Position numbers and translations under genes: made by a program. A DNA stretch of 64,000 nt from Selenomonas sp. GACV-9 (GTDB taxonomy: Bacteria; Bacillota; Negativicutes; Selenomonadales; Selenomonadaceae), in assembly GCA_900116485.1 (NCBI GenBank), contig FPAX01000008.1, positions 1 to 64,000 of the forward strand, read 5' to 3'. Positions 17,126 to 25,535 of the stretch are shown piece after piece. A model generated the notes under the pieces. That model ran no database searches. It saw only the letters and a program-made list of their open reading frames with translations, and had not been told where the DNA came from. How positions within the stretch are numbered: position 1 is the first letter of the stretch; every line of letters starts with the position of its first letter.

Positions 17126-17154
17126 TATGACAGATGTCATAGGAAGCGTTTTCC
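17126..17154. promoter_or_regulatory. Candidate operator and cre-like site upstream of the mannose-type PTS
   Basis: TATGACA-TC-TGTCATA (perfect 7-bp arms, 17126-17141) adjoins AGGAAGCGTTTTCC (17141-17154). The complement of the latter fits the B. subtilis CcpA cre consensus TGWAARCGYTWNCW at 13 of 14 positions. Both lie about 150-180 bp upstream of the EIIB start, implying carbon catabolite control plus a specific regulator. Confidence 0.5.
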
Positions 17155-17164
17155 AAATCCACGC

Positions 17165-17201
17165 AAAAAAAAATCCGCATATCTCCAAGAGATATGCGGA
17201 T
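17165..17201 (-). terminator. Terminator of the polysaccharide export gene
   Basis: Perfect 13-bp arms ATCCGCATATCTC/GAGATATGCGGAT with a 3-nt loop, then a T-run on the minus strand. Confidence 0.92.
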
Positions 17202-17226
17202 CCATACGATGATGCTCAGACCATCA

Positions 17227-18054
17227 TCAATTCGTCAGGCTCTTATACAATGCCCAAGCATTGATATACGGCAGTACGTCCTCATTCCAGATGATTGCAT
17301 TCGAGGTCGGTACATAAACGATATCACCATCCTGCAGGGCAACGTTCTGATTCAGGTCATGCTTCTTGATGAAGTTCTTGATGTTAAGCCTACGATAGTA
17401 CATGACACCATCGACAACGCGCAGGACCTGAACCTGCGTGCTGCGGCCACGCTTGGTGAAGCCGCCAGCCGAAGTTATGGCTGCATAGGCATTGAGGCTG
17501 TCGATATCCAAGGACTGGATGCCCGGTTTAGACACCTCACCCATGACGTAGACCTTGCGCTTGCCATACTCACGGATAGAGACAGACATGCTGGGGATAC
17601 GGATATATTCCCCTAATCTAGCCTGAATAAGGTCTCTTGCCTCATCCACAGTCAGACCAGCCAGCTTGACATTGCCGATATATGGAATAGCTGCCCGTCC
17701 GTCAGGGCCGATCATCAAAGCTGTAGTCGTCGCAGAGACCTGCGAGCTTCCCGTGTAATAACCAAGTCCCTGCGGGAAACCAACGACATCCAAGGATATG
17801 ACATCGTATTTGGCCAGACGATACTCATCCGACGTACTTACACTCAAAGCTGCCTGCTGGAACACAGAATCAGCCTCGACATATGCGCCTTTTTCCGGCT
17901 TTGCCTTTTCTTCAACTACTGCTTTCGCCTGACTATCCTGTTTCTGTGCCGCCTCATAAGCTGCATCAGTCGCTGAAGACGCCTGCACTGGAGCCACACC
18001 GCCCAGCATAAGGACCGTGGCGAGCATTGCGCCACCTACGAATGTTTTCTTCAC
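17227..18054 (-). CDS. Polysaccharide export protein (Wza-like, Poly_export plus SLBB)
   Basis: 275 residues. Signal peptide 1-25 (cleavage at VQAS), then a charged low-complexity linker (about 28-60), a Poly_export domain (about 75-160: YRLAKYDVISLDVVGFP, GPDGRAAIPYIGNVKLAGLT, YIRIPSMSVSI) and an SLBB domain (about 165-255: KVYVMGEVSKPG, LNAYAAITSAGGFTKRG). Lacks an obvious lipobox, so it is probably periplasmic or surface-associated. Wza-type proteins act in export of capsule or exopolysaccharide across the outer membrane, supporting a diderm host. No other capsule genes are adjacent. Confidence 0.9.
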   Translation of the reverse strand: MKKTFVGGAMLATVLMLGGVAPVQASSATDAAYEAAQKQDSQAKAVVEEKAKPEKGAYVEADSVFQQAALSVSTSDEYRLAKYDVISLDVVGFPQGLGYYTGSSQVSATTTALMIGPDGRAAIPYIGNVKLAGLTVDEARDLIQARLGEYIRIPSMSVSIREYGKRKVYVMGEVSKPGIQSLDIDSLNAYAAITSAGGFTKRGRSTQVQVLRVVDGVMYYRRLNIKNFIKKHDLNQNVALQDGDIVYVPTSNAIIWNEDVLPYINAWALYKSLTN

Positions 18055-18124
18055 TATCGGACACTCCTATTCCATCGCTTTATCGCATCCCTGTCGGGAT
18101 TCTCATCAAAAGTATACCTCTATC

Positions 18125-18153
18125 ATTATATCGGACATGACAATAAGCGTCAA
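18125..18153 (-). promoter_or_regulatory. Promoter of the polysaccharide export gene
   Basis: Minus-strand TTGACG (18148-18153), 17-bp spacer, TATAAT (18125-18130). Confidence 0.75.
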
Positions 18154-18166
18154 TATAACAAACCCG

Positions 18167-19126
18167 TCAGAACAGCCCCAGCGTCTTGAGCGTAAACACC
18201 CAGCCAAACAAGGTAAGGCACGACAAAGCACTCGTGTAAACCACGCAGTTGCCTGCAAGATCAGCATCGCTGTTCATCTGCTGGGCCATGGCAAAGCTCG
18301 CCACGGCACACGGCGAGGCAAATATGGAGAGCAGCGTGATAAGCTCCATATCGCGGAATCCCAGCCAGACAGCCAGGCCGAGCAGGATGCCCGGGGCAAT
18401 GATCAGACGCGCTGTCACGCAGGAGATAAGCTGCGGCAGATGATCGTGGAAACTGCCGCCTTTGAAGGATGCCCCAAGGATAATCAAGGCAACCGGCGTC
18501 GTGGCCGCCGCCACCTGACCGATTGGCGTGAGGATTGGCTTGGGCACCGGGAGCCCCACCAGCAGGAAGGCCACGGCCACCAGTGCACCAAGTATCATCG
18601 GATTCTTGAGCACGCCGAGCAGGATACCGGCCAGATGGAACCTGCCGCCCCGGAAAGTCTCCAGCACAAAGACCGCCGCGATGTTGTAGATAGGAATGAT
18701 GACGGCAATCATCATCGTCGGGATGGCCAGCTGATCGGCACCGAAGATATTGCCCACCAGCGGGATGCCCATGAGAACGAAGTTGCTGCGGAAGATGGCC
18801 TGTATCATGGCCCCGCGCCGCTTATTCGATGGCTCGAAACGGCAGACGAAGAAGGTCGCCAGCAAAAGCGTTGCCAGCACGCCGCCTGCACCGAACAGCA
18901 TGAGCCGCGGCCGCAAAGTCGTCGCCAAATCGGCCGTATAGATATTGAAGAACATCATGAAAAAGAAGAACACGCGGAAAACCATGCGGTTCATATGTAC
19001 GAGTTCCTCATCCGTCATAAGCTTGGAACGCTTGACGAATACACCGATAAGCATCAAGCAGAACAGTGGCACCACCGCACCGATGGCCACAAACAGATTG
19101 CTCAGCAAAACAAACTCCCCTTCCAC
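18167..19126 (-). CDS. AEC-family (auxin efflux carrier-like) transporter
   Basis: 319 residues, about ten membrane segments in two inverted halves, the normal size for AEC/MleP-like permeases. Typical segments: PLFCLMLIGVFVKRSKLMTD (about 19), LMGIPLVGNIFGADQLAI and TTPVALIILGASFKGGSF (about 215). Bacterial members carry malate or other organic anions; the substrate is open. It follows trkH by 9 bp and closes the Trk operon, an unusual partner for potassium uptake. Confidence 0.85.
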   Translation of the reverse strand: MEGEFVLLSNLFVAIGAVVPLFCLMLIGVFVKRSKLMTDEELVHMNRMVFRVFFFFMMFFNIYTADLATTLRPRLMLFGAGGVLATLLLATFFVCRFEPSNKRRGAMIQAIFRSNFVLMGIPLVGNIFGADQLAIPTMMIAVIIPIYNIAAVFVLETFRGGRFHLAGILLGVLKNPMILGALVAVAFLLVGLPVPKPILTPIGQVAAATTPVALIILGASFKGGSFHDHLPQLISCVTARLIIAPGILLGLAVWLGFRDMELITLLSIFASPCAVASFAMAQQMNSDADLAGNCVVYTSALSCLTLFGWVFTLKTLGLF

Positions 19127-19135
19127 AAATCCCTA

Positions 19136-20587
19136 TCACCAGCGATTGCCCTTCTGCCAAAAATCCGGCGAGAGCATGACCAGTAGCGTAAACATTTCCA
19201 AACGGCCCAAGAGCATCTCGATGCACAGGATGCTCTTGGCAAACACCGAGCCGCCGGCATAGGTGCAGGTCGCCCCCGCCACGCCAAAGGCCGGCCCCAC
19301 ATTGCCCATGACCGTCATGCTGATGCCCAGCGAATCAAAGATCTTCAATCCGTCCAAGGTCAACAGCAGGGCAAAGAAGACAATGCAGAATATATAGAGG
19401 AAGAAGAACTGGCCCACGCGTAGCAAGGTTTCTTCATCGACCTTGCTGCCATTCATGCGGACCTCGACGACGCGCCGTGGTGAAAGCTTCTGATGCACGA
19501 CTGCCCAGGCATTCTTGACGAGCAGGACCATGCGGCTGACCTTGACGCCGCTGGCCGTCGAGCCAGCGCAGCCGCCGCAAACCATAAGCAGCATCAAGAC
19601 GCCTTTCGAAAAGCCCGGCCACTGATCGAAATCCGTGGAAACAAAGCCCGTCGTCGAGATCGACCCCACCTGGAAGCTCGCATAACGGATTGCCTCAGCA
19701 GGACTTATGCCCATCGCCTGTATCAAGTTGACTGCAATGAGCAGCATGGCCGCCAGCTCAAGGCCTATATAGGCCTTGAATTCCGTATTGTGGCGGATGA
19801 CCCCCGGCCCTTTGCGCCAGATGCGATAGTAGAGACCGAAGTTGCCCCCCGCCAGGATCATGAAGAAGGTCATCCAGGCCTCCAGCGCCACATTGTCAAA
19901 ATGCATCGCACTGTCATCATAGGTCGAAAAACCGCCCGTGCCAATGGTACTAAGCGCATGGGTGATGGCCTCCATCAATGACAAGCCGCAAAGCATGTAG
20001 ATGACCGTCGCCGACAACGTGAATATCATATACATCTGGAACAGCGTCTTGGTCATATCCCGCAGCCGCGGCAGCACGCGCTCACGCGTCGGGCCAGTCG
20101 TTTCCGCATTATACATATAGATGGTACTCTGCCCCGTCTGCGGCAACAGGGCAATGAAGATGACGATGATGCCAAGGCCGCCAAACCAATGGGTCATCAT
20201 GCGCCAGAACAGGATGGCTGACGGCAGGGAAGACAGATTCTCCATGACCGTAGCACCCGTTCCCGTGAACCCCGAGATGCTCTCAAACAATGCATCGAGA
20301 AGGCCCAGATAACCACCACAAAGGTATGGCAGCATACCAAGGGCCGTTGCCAGTATCCAGCCGATACCCGTGATAGCCACGCCTTCACGCATGGTCAGCC
20401 GCTCGACGCGCACGCGGCCATGCAGGCGCAGTTCAATCCCCACCAAGGCACAGATTGCCAAGGCAGCAGCGAACCCAGCCGTGCATTCTTCGCCATTATA
20501 TAACGAAATACCGAAGGGAACCAGCATGATCGCGGTCTCAGCCACCACCAGCCGTCCGAGGATATAATAAACGATTCGTAAATCCAT
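19136..20587 (-). CDS. trkH: Potassium uptake protein TrkH (canonical copy)
   Basis: 483 residues. The four selectivity-filter loops of the TrkH/KtrB family are visible and canonical: SGFTGTGATVMENLS (about 105), STIGTGGFSTYDDS (about 220), SISTTGFVSTDFDQWP (about 315) and TVMGNVGPAFGVAG (about 430). Forms the inner-membrane potassium channel controlled by TrkA. It lies 3 bp after a second, divergent trkH, so both are translated from one mRNA. Confidence 0.95.
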   Translation of the reverse strand: MDLRIVYYILGRLVVAETAIMLVPFGISLYNGEECTAGFAAALAICALVGIELRLHGRVRVERLTMREGVAITGIGWILATALGMLPYLCGGYLGLLDALFESISGFTGTGATVMENLSSLPSAILFWRMMTHWFGGLGIIVIFIALLPQTGQSTIYMYNAETTGPTRERVLPRLRDMTKTLFQMYMIFTLSATVIYMLCGLSLMEAITHALSTIGTGGFSTYDDSAMHFDNVALEAWMTFFMILAGGNFGLYYRIWRKGPGVIRHNTEFKAYIGLELAAMLLIAVNLIQAMGISPAEAIRYASFQVGSISTTGFVSTDFDQWPGFSKGVLMLLMVCGGCAGSTASGVKVSRMVLLVKNAWAVVHQKLSPRRVVEVRMNGSKVDEETLLRVGQFFFLYIFCIVFFALLLTLDGLKIFDSLGISMTVMGNVGPAFGVAGATCTYAGGSVFAKSILCIEMLLGRLEMFTLLVMLSPDFWQKGNRW

Positions 20588-20590
20588 AAG

Positions 20591-22066
20591 TCACCATTTC
20601 TGGCGCACAGCACGTGCGCCTAGATCCAGCAGGATCAGGAAGGAGAAAATCTCGATGCGGCCGATGACCATGAGCAGGCTGCATGCCAGCTTGGCCCAGG
20701 CCGGCAGGAAATGCAGGCTGCCCATGCCCACGAGAGCTGCCGTCGAGCCCGTACTCGTCAAGCAGCCAGCCGCCAGCCCCATCGACTGCATCAAGTCAAT
20801 CCCCGTTCCCGACAAGATCAGCGAAAACACCATGAAGATTGAGACGTACAGGAAAAAGAACGCCAGGATACGTCCCACGATCTTGGCCGGTACCGGCAGG
20901 CCATCCACCTTGACGCTGACCACCATATGCGGGTGCAGCGTCCGATGGATCTCGGCCCGCGTCATGCGAAAAAGCACGAGAATGCGCATGACCTTGAGTC
21001 CGCCACCAGCTGAACCGATGCAGCCGCCCACAAACACCAGCAGGAACAGCACATAGCGGTCAAAATCCGGCCAGAACCAAAAGCTCGCCGAAGCAAAACC
21101 ATTGGTTGACAGGAACGAAGCCACCTGGAAGAAACCATAGCGCAGGCTGCTTGCAAGCGTATAGCAGTCCTGCGCATAAAGGTGCAGGGAAACCGCCAGA
21201 CCAGCAACGCCCAAGATGGCAAAAAAGCCACGCAGCTCTGCATCCTGCCAGAGCAGCCAGATACTCTTGCGGTTCCAGGCCTTCCAGCAGAGCAGCAGAT
21301 TCATGCCGGCCAAGACCATCGCAATCCCCGCTGCCAGCTCCAGCCAGACATTGTCATAGGCCATGAAGCTCGTCACCGAACTGCCGCCGCTGGACGACAG
21401 CGCTATCATGCCGCGCATCAGCGACTCCTCAACGGGCAGACCGGCCAGATAGAACAGCCCCGCCGCCAAGAGCGTCAGCAGTGCATAGACACTCACGCCC
21501 TGATGTACCGACTGGCTCATGCGGTTCCAGACCGGACTGAAGAAGATTGTCTGCCGAGCCGTCAGCGTCAGTCCGAAACAGCCACTGACCTGAGGCAGCA
21601 CCGTCACCAGCACCACCACAAACATCAGCCCGCCAATCCAGCTCATGATGGCCTGCCAGAGACGCAGGGAGCGCGGCAGCCCCAAGGTGTCAAAGGGCAG
21701 GCACGAAAGTCCTGTCGTCGTCAGCGATGAGATACTTTCAAAAAAAGCCGCCGAAAAATCCGGCAGCAATCCTGAGATATAGTAGGGCATCAAGCCAACA
21801 AAGCCCATGAGTGGCCAGACCAGCACCATGAACAGGACGCCTTCGCGAATTGCCATCTGGCGCATATGCTCCGCTCCCAGCCGGGTCATGCCGACACCTA
21901 AAGCCAGCGAGAATCCCGCCGGCATCAGGAACAGCCAGGCTTCCGGCTCCCGCCAGATCAGCGCCGCAGCAAATGGCACGAACATCGCCAGCCCCATAAC
22001 GGTTGCTATGCGCCCCATAAGCAGCCAAAAAAGCTCCCAGCCGTTGCCTTTTTCCGTCAGATCCAT
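20591..22066 (-). CDS. TrkH-family cation transporter, divergent second copy
   Basis: 491 residues, same fold and order as the neighbouring trkH but with clearly altered filter loops: SSLTTTGLSCLPFDT, LSSSGGSSVTSFMAYD, SFLSTNGFASASF and CLTSTGSTAALVGMG. Each keeps a filter Gly, but residues around it differ (for example TNG for TTG, TGS for NVG). It could be a sodium- or low-affinity variant, or the second half of a heterodimer, since TrkH works as a dimer. It lies 3 bp from trkA upstream and 3 bp from trkH downstream. Confidence 0.88.
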   Translation of the reverse strand: MDLTEKGNGWELFWLLMGRIATVMGLAMFVPFAAALIWREPEAWLFLMPAGFSLALGVGMTRLGAEHMRQMAIREGVLFMVLVWPLMGFVGLMPYYISGLLPDFSAAFFESISSLTTTGLSCLPFDTLGLPRSLRLWQAIMSWIGGLMFVVVLVTVLPQVSGCFGLTLTARQTIFFSPVWNRMSQSVHQGVSVYALLTLLAAGLFYLAGLPVEESLMRGMIALSSSGGSSVTSFMAYDNVWLELAAGIAMVLAGMNLLLCWKAWNRKSIWLLWQDAELRGFFAILGVAGLAVSLHLYAQDCYTLASSLRYGFFQVASFLSTNGFASASFWFWPDFDRYVLFLLVFVGGCIGSAGGGLKVMRILVLFRMTRAEIHRTLHPHMVVSVKVDGLPVPAKIVGRILAFFFLYVSIFMVFSLILSGTGIDLMQSMGLAAGCLTSTGSTAALVGMGSLHFLPAWAKLACSLLMVIGRIEIFSFLILLDLGARAVRQKW

Positions 22067-22069
22067 AGC

Positions 22070-23422
22070 CTACTCCTTGCCCTTGAAATACTGGATGACC
22101 TTCTGCGAAAACTTCGTCTGGATGAAGAGGATCGTGCGGTCGCCTGGCTGCAGTACCGTATTACCATTTGGGATTACGGCCTCGCCATCACGCACGTAGG
22201 CGCAGACCAGACATTCACGCGGCAGCTTGACATCCATGAGCCGCTTGCCAGCCACAGGCGCGCCCTGCTGCACGATGACTTCGACAGCCTCTGCCTTGGC
22301 ACCCTCCAGCAGCGATACCGATACGACACCGCCACGGCGCGCAAAAGCCAGCACCTCACTAGCTGAAAGCAGGCGTGCCGACAGAACGATATCAACACCG
22401 ACCTTTTCCATGAGTTCCACGTATTCGTTGCGGGCTACGCGCACCACCGTCTTGGTCTTGTTACCCGACAGATGGCGCGCTAAAAGCGCCAGCATCAGAT
22501 TGAGCTTATCATCCTCAGTCAGGCAGACCACAACATCGGCCTCCGCTACGCCTTCTTCGAGCAGCAGGTCGATATCCGTGCCATCGCCGCAGATAGCGAT
22601 ACCGTTGACGAGCTTTGCTGCCACCTGCTGGCAGCGCTCACGGTCCTGATCGATGATCTTCACATGGACATCCTGCTTGTCAAACATCGCCGCCAGCGAC
22701 CGGCCGGCACGGCCCGCACCGATAATCAGCACGCGATGCAGCTTGCGCGCATCGCGCTGCACGAAGCTTTGGCTGAACTTCTCGATTTCCTCGGGGATGC
22801 CAATGAAATAGGCATTGTCATGCGGCAGCAGGCAGTCATCACCATGGGGTATGATCATGCGGTGATCGCGAAAGATCATACCAGCCAGCACGCCCTTCGG
22901 CAGCTGGATTTCCTTGAGCGGGATGCGCGCCAGCGGCGACTTGCGCTGCACCTTGGTCTCGAAAAGACGAATCTTGCCATGGGCAAAATCCTCCACATCG
23001 AGCGCTGCTGGCGTCATCAGGATACGATTGATCTCGTTGGCCGTGATAAGCTCCGGATTGAGCATCAAGTCAATGTCGAAGTTCTGCTTCAGGTAATCCT
23101 TGGCCTCGCTCATGAACTGCATATCGCGGATACGCGCAATCGTATGCTTGACACCGTGTTTCTTCGCCAGGATGCAGCTGACCATGTTGACCTCATCGCT
23201 GGCCGTCACCGCAATCAGGATATCCGAGTCACGGATATCCGGGTCATTCATCGTTATCGGGCTGGCACCATTGGCGGCAATCGTCAATACATCCAGCGTA
23301 TTCTTGGCCGCCTCCAGCTGGCTCTCGTCCTGATCGACGACAACCACATCAAATTGTTCTTTTGACAGCAGCTCAGCAATGCTGTATCCCAGCTTGCCTG
23401 CCCCCACTACTACGATGCGCAA
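22070..23422 (-). CDS. trkA: Trk system NAD-binding regulatory subunit TrkA
   Basis: 450 residues with two tandem RCK units. Each has a Rossmann nucleotide motif (VVVGAGKLGYSIAELLSK at 3-20, VLIIGAGRAGRSLAAMF at about 232) and a RCK_C ligand domain (about 135-220 and 365-448). Gates TrkH in response to ATP/ADP or NAD(H). First gene of trkA-trkH-trkH-AEC. A TATAAT lies about 60 bp upstream on the minus strand with a weak -35. Confidence 0.95.
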   Translation of the reverse strand: MRIVVVGAGKLGYSIAELLSKEQFDVVVVDQDESQLEAAKNTLDVLTIAANGASPITMNDPDIRDSDILIAVTASDEVNMVSCILAKKHGVKHTIARIRDMQFMSEAKDYLKQNFDIDLMLNPELITANEINRILMTPAALDVEDFAHGKIRLFETKVQRKSPLARIPLKEIQLPKGVLAGMIFRDHRMIIPHGDDCLLPHDNAYFIGIPEEIEKFSQSFVQRDARKLHRVLIIGAGRAGRSLAAMFDKQDVHVKIIDQDRERCQQVAAKLVNGIAICGDGTDIDLLLEEGVAEADVVVCLTEDDKLNLMLALLARHLSGNKTKTVVRVARNEYVELMEKVGVDIVLSARLLSASEVLAFARRGGVVSVSLLEGAKAEAVEVIVQQGAPVAGKRLMDVKLPRECLVCAYVRDGEAVIPNGNTVLQPGDRTILFIQTKFSQKVIQYFKGKE

Positions 23423-23524
23423 CGAAAATCCCCTCTATCTCTACTATATATATAGAATCATCCCTTATACTACGGGTATTATAACACATACAAATATCGT
23501 AATAAAGACTTGGCCCCTCGGCAC

Positions 23525-23570
23525 AAAAAAGCGCTGCGGCAAAATGTCCTGCATTTTGCTCGCAGCGCTT
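23525..23570 (-). terminator. cysK terminator
   Basis: Arms AAGCGCTGCG/CGCAGCGCTT extended by GCAAAATG/CATTTTGC, then a T-run on the minus strand. Confidence 0.92.
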
Positions 23571-23583
23571 CCCTATTCCTGTC

Positions 23584-24516
23584 TTATTCAGCAAACAGCT
23601 CCGTCGACAGATATCTGTCACCCGTATCGGGCAGCAGCACGACGATATTCTTACCAGCATACTCCGGACGCTGAGCAAGCTCGACAGCAGCTGCCAGAGC
23701 TGCACCCGAGGAAATACCGATCAGGATACCCTCGCTATGGGAAAACTGACGGCCGAACTTGAACGAATCCTCATTGGCAATCGCGATGACTTCATCGTAG
23801 ACCGATGTATCGAGCGTAGCCGGCACGAAACCAGCACCGATGCCCTGGATCTTATGCGGGCCAGCCTGGCCCTTGGAGAGAACCGGGCTCGTTGCCGGCT
23901 CTACGGCCACGATATGGACATCCTGTTTCTGTTTCTTGAGATAGCGAGCCACGCCCGTCAGCGTACCGCCCGTACCGACACCAGCGACAAAGGCATCGAC
24001 CTGGCCCTCGGTATCCTCCCAAATCTCCGGTCCCGTCGTTGCCTCATGTGCAGCAGGGTTAGCTTGATTCGTAAACTGCGACGGGATAAACGAATTCGGC
24101 GTTTCCTTGGCCAGCTCCTCGGCCTTCTCGATAGCTCCTTTCATGCCCTTCGAACCATCAGTCAGCACGATCTGGGCACCATAGGCCTTGAGCAGATTGC
24201 GGCGCTCCACGCTCATCGTCTCCGGCATCGTGAGGATAGCCTTATAACCGCGGGCAGCGGCAAAGCTGGCAAGACCGATACCCGTATTGCCAGAGGTCGG
24301 CTCGATGATGACCGAGTCCTTGCTCAGCTTGCCTTCCTTCTCTGCCTGCTCAATCATCGCCTTGGCAATGCGGTCCTTGACCGAACCAGCCGGATTGAAA
24401 TACTCGAGCTTGACGAAGATGTTGGCCTTGAGATCATTGGCCTTGATGAAATTATTCGCCTTGAGCAGCGGCGTGCCGCCAATCAGTTCCGTTACGCTGT
24501 TGTAGATCTTACCCAT
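23584..24516 (-). CDS. cysK: Cysteine synthase (O-acetylserine sulfhydrylase)
   Basis: 310 residues. Makes cysteine from O-acetylserine and sulfide with pyridoxal phosphate. PLP Lys47 lies in NPAGSVKDRIAK, the substrate loop is PTSGNTGIGLA (about 72), and the phosphate-binding loop is GVGTGGTLTG (about 178). The C-terminal SSGAALAAA segment is present. The frame is open to 24531, but GGAGG sits 8 nt before the ATG at 24516. Divergent from an Rrf2 regulator, with a palindrome immediately downstream of its -10 that recurs at metY. Confidence 0.96.
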   Translation of the reverse strand: MGKIYNSVTELIGGTPLLKANNFIKANDLKANIFVKLEYFNPAGSVKDRIAKAMIEQAEKEGKLSKDSVIIEPTSGNTGIGLASFAAARGYKAILTMPETMSVERRNLLKAYGAQIVLTDGSKGMKGAIEKAEELAKETPNSFIPSQFTNQANPAAHEATTGPEIWEDTEGQVDAFVAGVGTGGTLTGVARYLKKQKQDVHIVAVEPATSPVLSKGQAGPHKIQGIGAGFVPATLDTSVYDEVIAIANEDSFKFGRQFSHSEGILIGISSGAALAAAVELAQRPEYAGKNIVVLLPDTGDRYLSTELFAE

Positions 24517-24566
24517 AAGAAACGCCTCCATAATTGATTATTGACAGTTTATCTTTACATAGATTA

Positions 24567-24589
24567 AAACATATATGATTAATATGTTT
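24567..24589. promoter_or_regulatory. Palindromic operator at cysK (CymR-type box)
   Basis: AAACATAT-N7-ATATGTTT, perfect 8-bp arms, placed just after the cysK -10. It matches 22 of 23 positions of the palindrome at 52018-52040 upstream of metY. Confidence 0.75.
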
Positions 24590-24591
24590 AC

Positions 24592-24620
24592 ATATTAACA
24601 CAGCATCACCATCTTGTCAA
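24592..24620 (-). promoter_or_regulatory. cysK promoter
   Basis: Minus-strand TTGACA (24615-24620), 17-bp spacer, TAATAT (24592-24597). The operator starts 2 bp downstream of the -10, a typical repressor position. Confidence 0.8.
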
Positions 24621-24648
24621 TGTAAATTTTCAGGTTTCGTTTTCAACA

Positions 24649-24688
24649 TTGACTTTTTCCACCTTGTTTACTATGATATAGTAAACAA
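24649..24688 (+). promoter_or_regulatory. Promoter of the Rrf2 regulator with overlapping palindrome
   Basis: TTGACT (24649-24654), 17-bp spacer, TATGAT (24672-24677). A perfect palindrome, TTGTTTACTAT-GAT-ATAGTAAACAA (24664-24688), covers the -10 and contains the GTAAACA element also found in the cysK and metY boxes. Autorepression is the simple reading. Confidence 0.75.
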
Positions 24689-24750
24689 ATATTACATATC
24701 ATTTATATAGTTATCACCTACTGTCTACCATTAGAAATGAGGGATTGTTC

Positions 24751-25194
24751 ATGAAAATTTCTGCCAAAGGCCGTTACGGCCTCGCTGCAATGACCTATCT
24801 CGCACGCAACTATGCAGCTGGTTCGCCGGTCACCATCATCAGTATCTCCGAGAAGCTTGGCATTTCCAAGATTTATCTTGAGCAGGTCTTTTCCCTGCTC
24901 AAGCGCGCCCAGCTCGTCAATTCCATCAAAGGCTCCCAAGGCGGCTATCAGCTGGCACGCGAGCCACGCACGATCAGCGCCTATGACATCCTGGCCTCCA
25001 TCGAACTCTCGCTGATGGAAAAAGCCGCACCGGCCTCCGAGAAGATGCCCGCCCTTGACCGGGCACTGGCCGTCAAGGTCTTCGACCCGCTTGACGCGAA
25101 CATCAAGGAGACACTTGCCAACGTCCGTCTCGACGATATCCTTACGGCCATCGATGCCCAAAAAGAAGCCGACAGCTTGATGTATTTCATCTGA
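24751..25194 (+). CDS. Rrf2-family transcriptional regulator, CymR-like
   Basis: 147 residues. Winged-helix N-terminus MKISAKGRYGLAAMTYLARN with recognition segment ISEKLGISKIYLEQVFSLLK and wing KGSQGGYQLAREP. It contains no cysteine at all, so it cannot carry the Fe-S cluster of IscR or NsrR; cysteine-free Rrf2 proteins next to cysK are of CymR type, which in Bacillus represses cysteine genes in complex with CysK. The frame can be extended to a TTG at 24745, but the ATG at 24751 fits the GAGGG ribosome site better. Confidence 0.88.
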   Translation: MKISAKGRYGLAAMTYLARNYAAGSPVTIISISEKLGISKIYLEQVFSLLKRAQLVNSIKGSQGGYQLAREPRTISAYDILASIELSLMEKAAPASEKMPALDRALAVKVFDPLDANIKETLANVRLDDILTAIDAQKEADSLMYFI

Positions 25195-25255
25195 TTGGCT
25201 GCTTATTCTTGACGGACATTGACCAATTTTGCCTATATTTGTCTTTTGTATACAC

Positions 25256-25292
25256 AAAAAACGCCGAAAAAACGCATAAATCGGCGTTTTTT
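25256..25292 (+). terminator. Terminator of the Rrf2 gene
   Basis: AAAAAACGCCGA/TCGGCGTTTTTT arms. Between the Rrf2 stop and the next promoter nothing else coding is seen. Confidence 0.88.
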
Positions 25293-25367
25293 GTTGCTAA
25301 AGGCGCTTCAAGAGGGATAACACCGCAAAATACAGGACTTTTCGGTCAAAGTGCGTCTTCCGGTTAC

Positions 25368-25396
25368 TTCACAACCCCTGCAAACTATAGTATAAT
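25368..25396 (+). promoter_or_regulatory. Promoter of the structured leader and the 77-aa protein
   Basis: TTCACA (25368-25373), 17-bp spacer, TATAAT (25391-25396). The predicted start near 25402 gives a leader of about 134 nt. Confidence 0.75.
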
Positions 25397-25401
25397 GCTA
25401 A

Positions 25402-25535
25402 ATAAGTTGTTGAAGGATACGCCCCTATCCCTCTGCATCGCTAACAACAAGAACAATGCTGCCCATGAGTCCTACTCATAGGCCCTTCCCAAGGCTGGCA
25501 GCTGATTGACTGTATTTTGTTGGAGGTGTTCTCCC
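25402..25535 (+). ncRNA. Structured 5' leader, riboswitch- or attenuator-like
   Basis: Visible pairings: GTTGTT with AACAAC, enclosing GGATA-N6-TATCC; then GCTGCC (25458-25463) with GGCAGC (25497-25502), enclosing CCATGAG/CTCATAGG and CCTT-CCC-AAGG, i.e. a three-way junction. A last hairpin, GGAG-GTGTT-CTCC, sequesters the Shine-Dalgarno directly before the ATG. I do not recognise a known riboswitch class. Confidence 0.45.

Noticed and set aside
16975..17160. Sigma-54 promoter for the mannose-type PTS (as for levR/manR-controlled operons)
   Set aside because: No GG-N10-GC element of the -24/-12 type is visible, and no LevR-like activator is nearby.
25209..25481. 90-codon frame between the Rrf2 gene and the 77-aa gene
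   Set aside because: It runs through the Rrf2 terminator, the next promoter and the structured leader.
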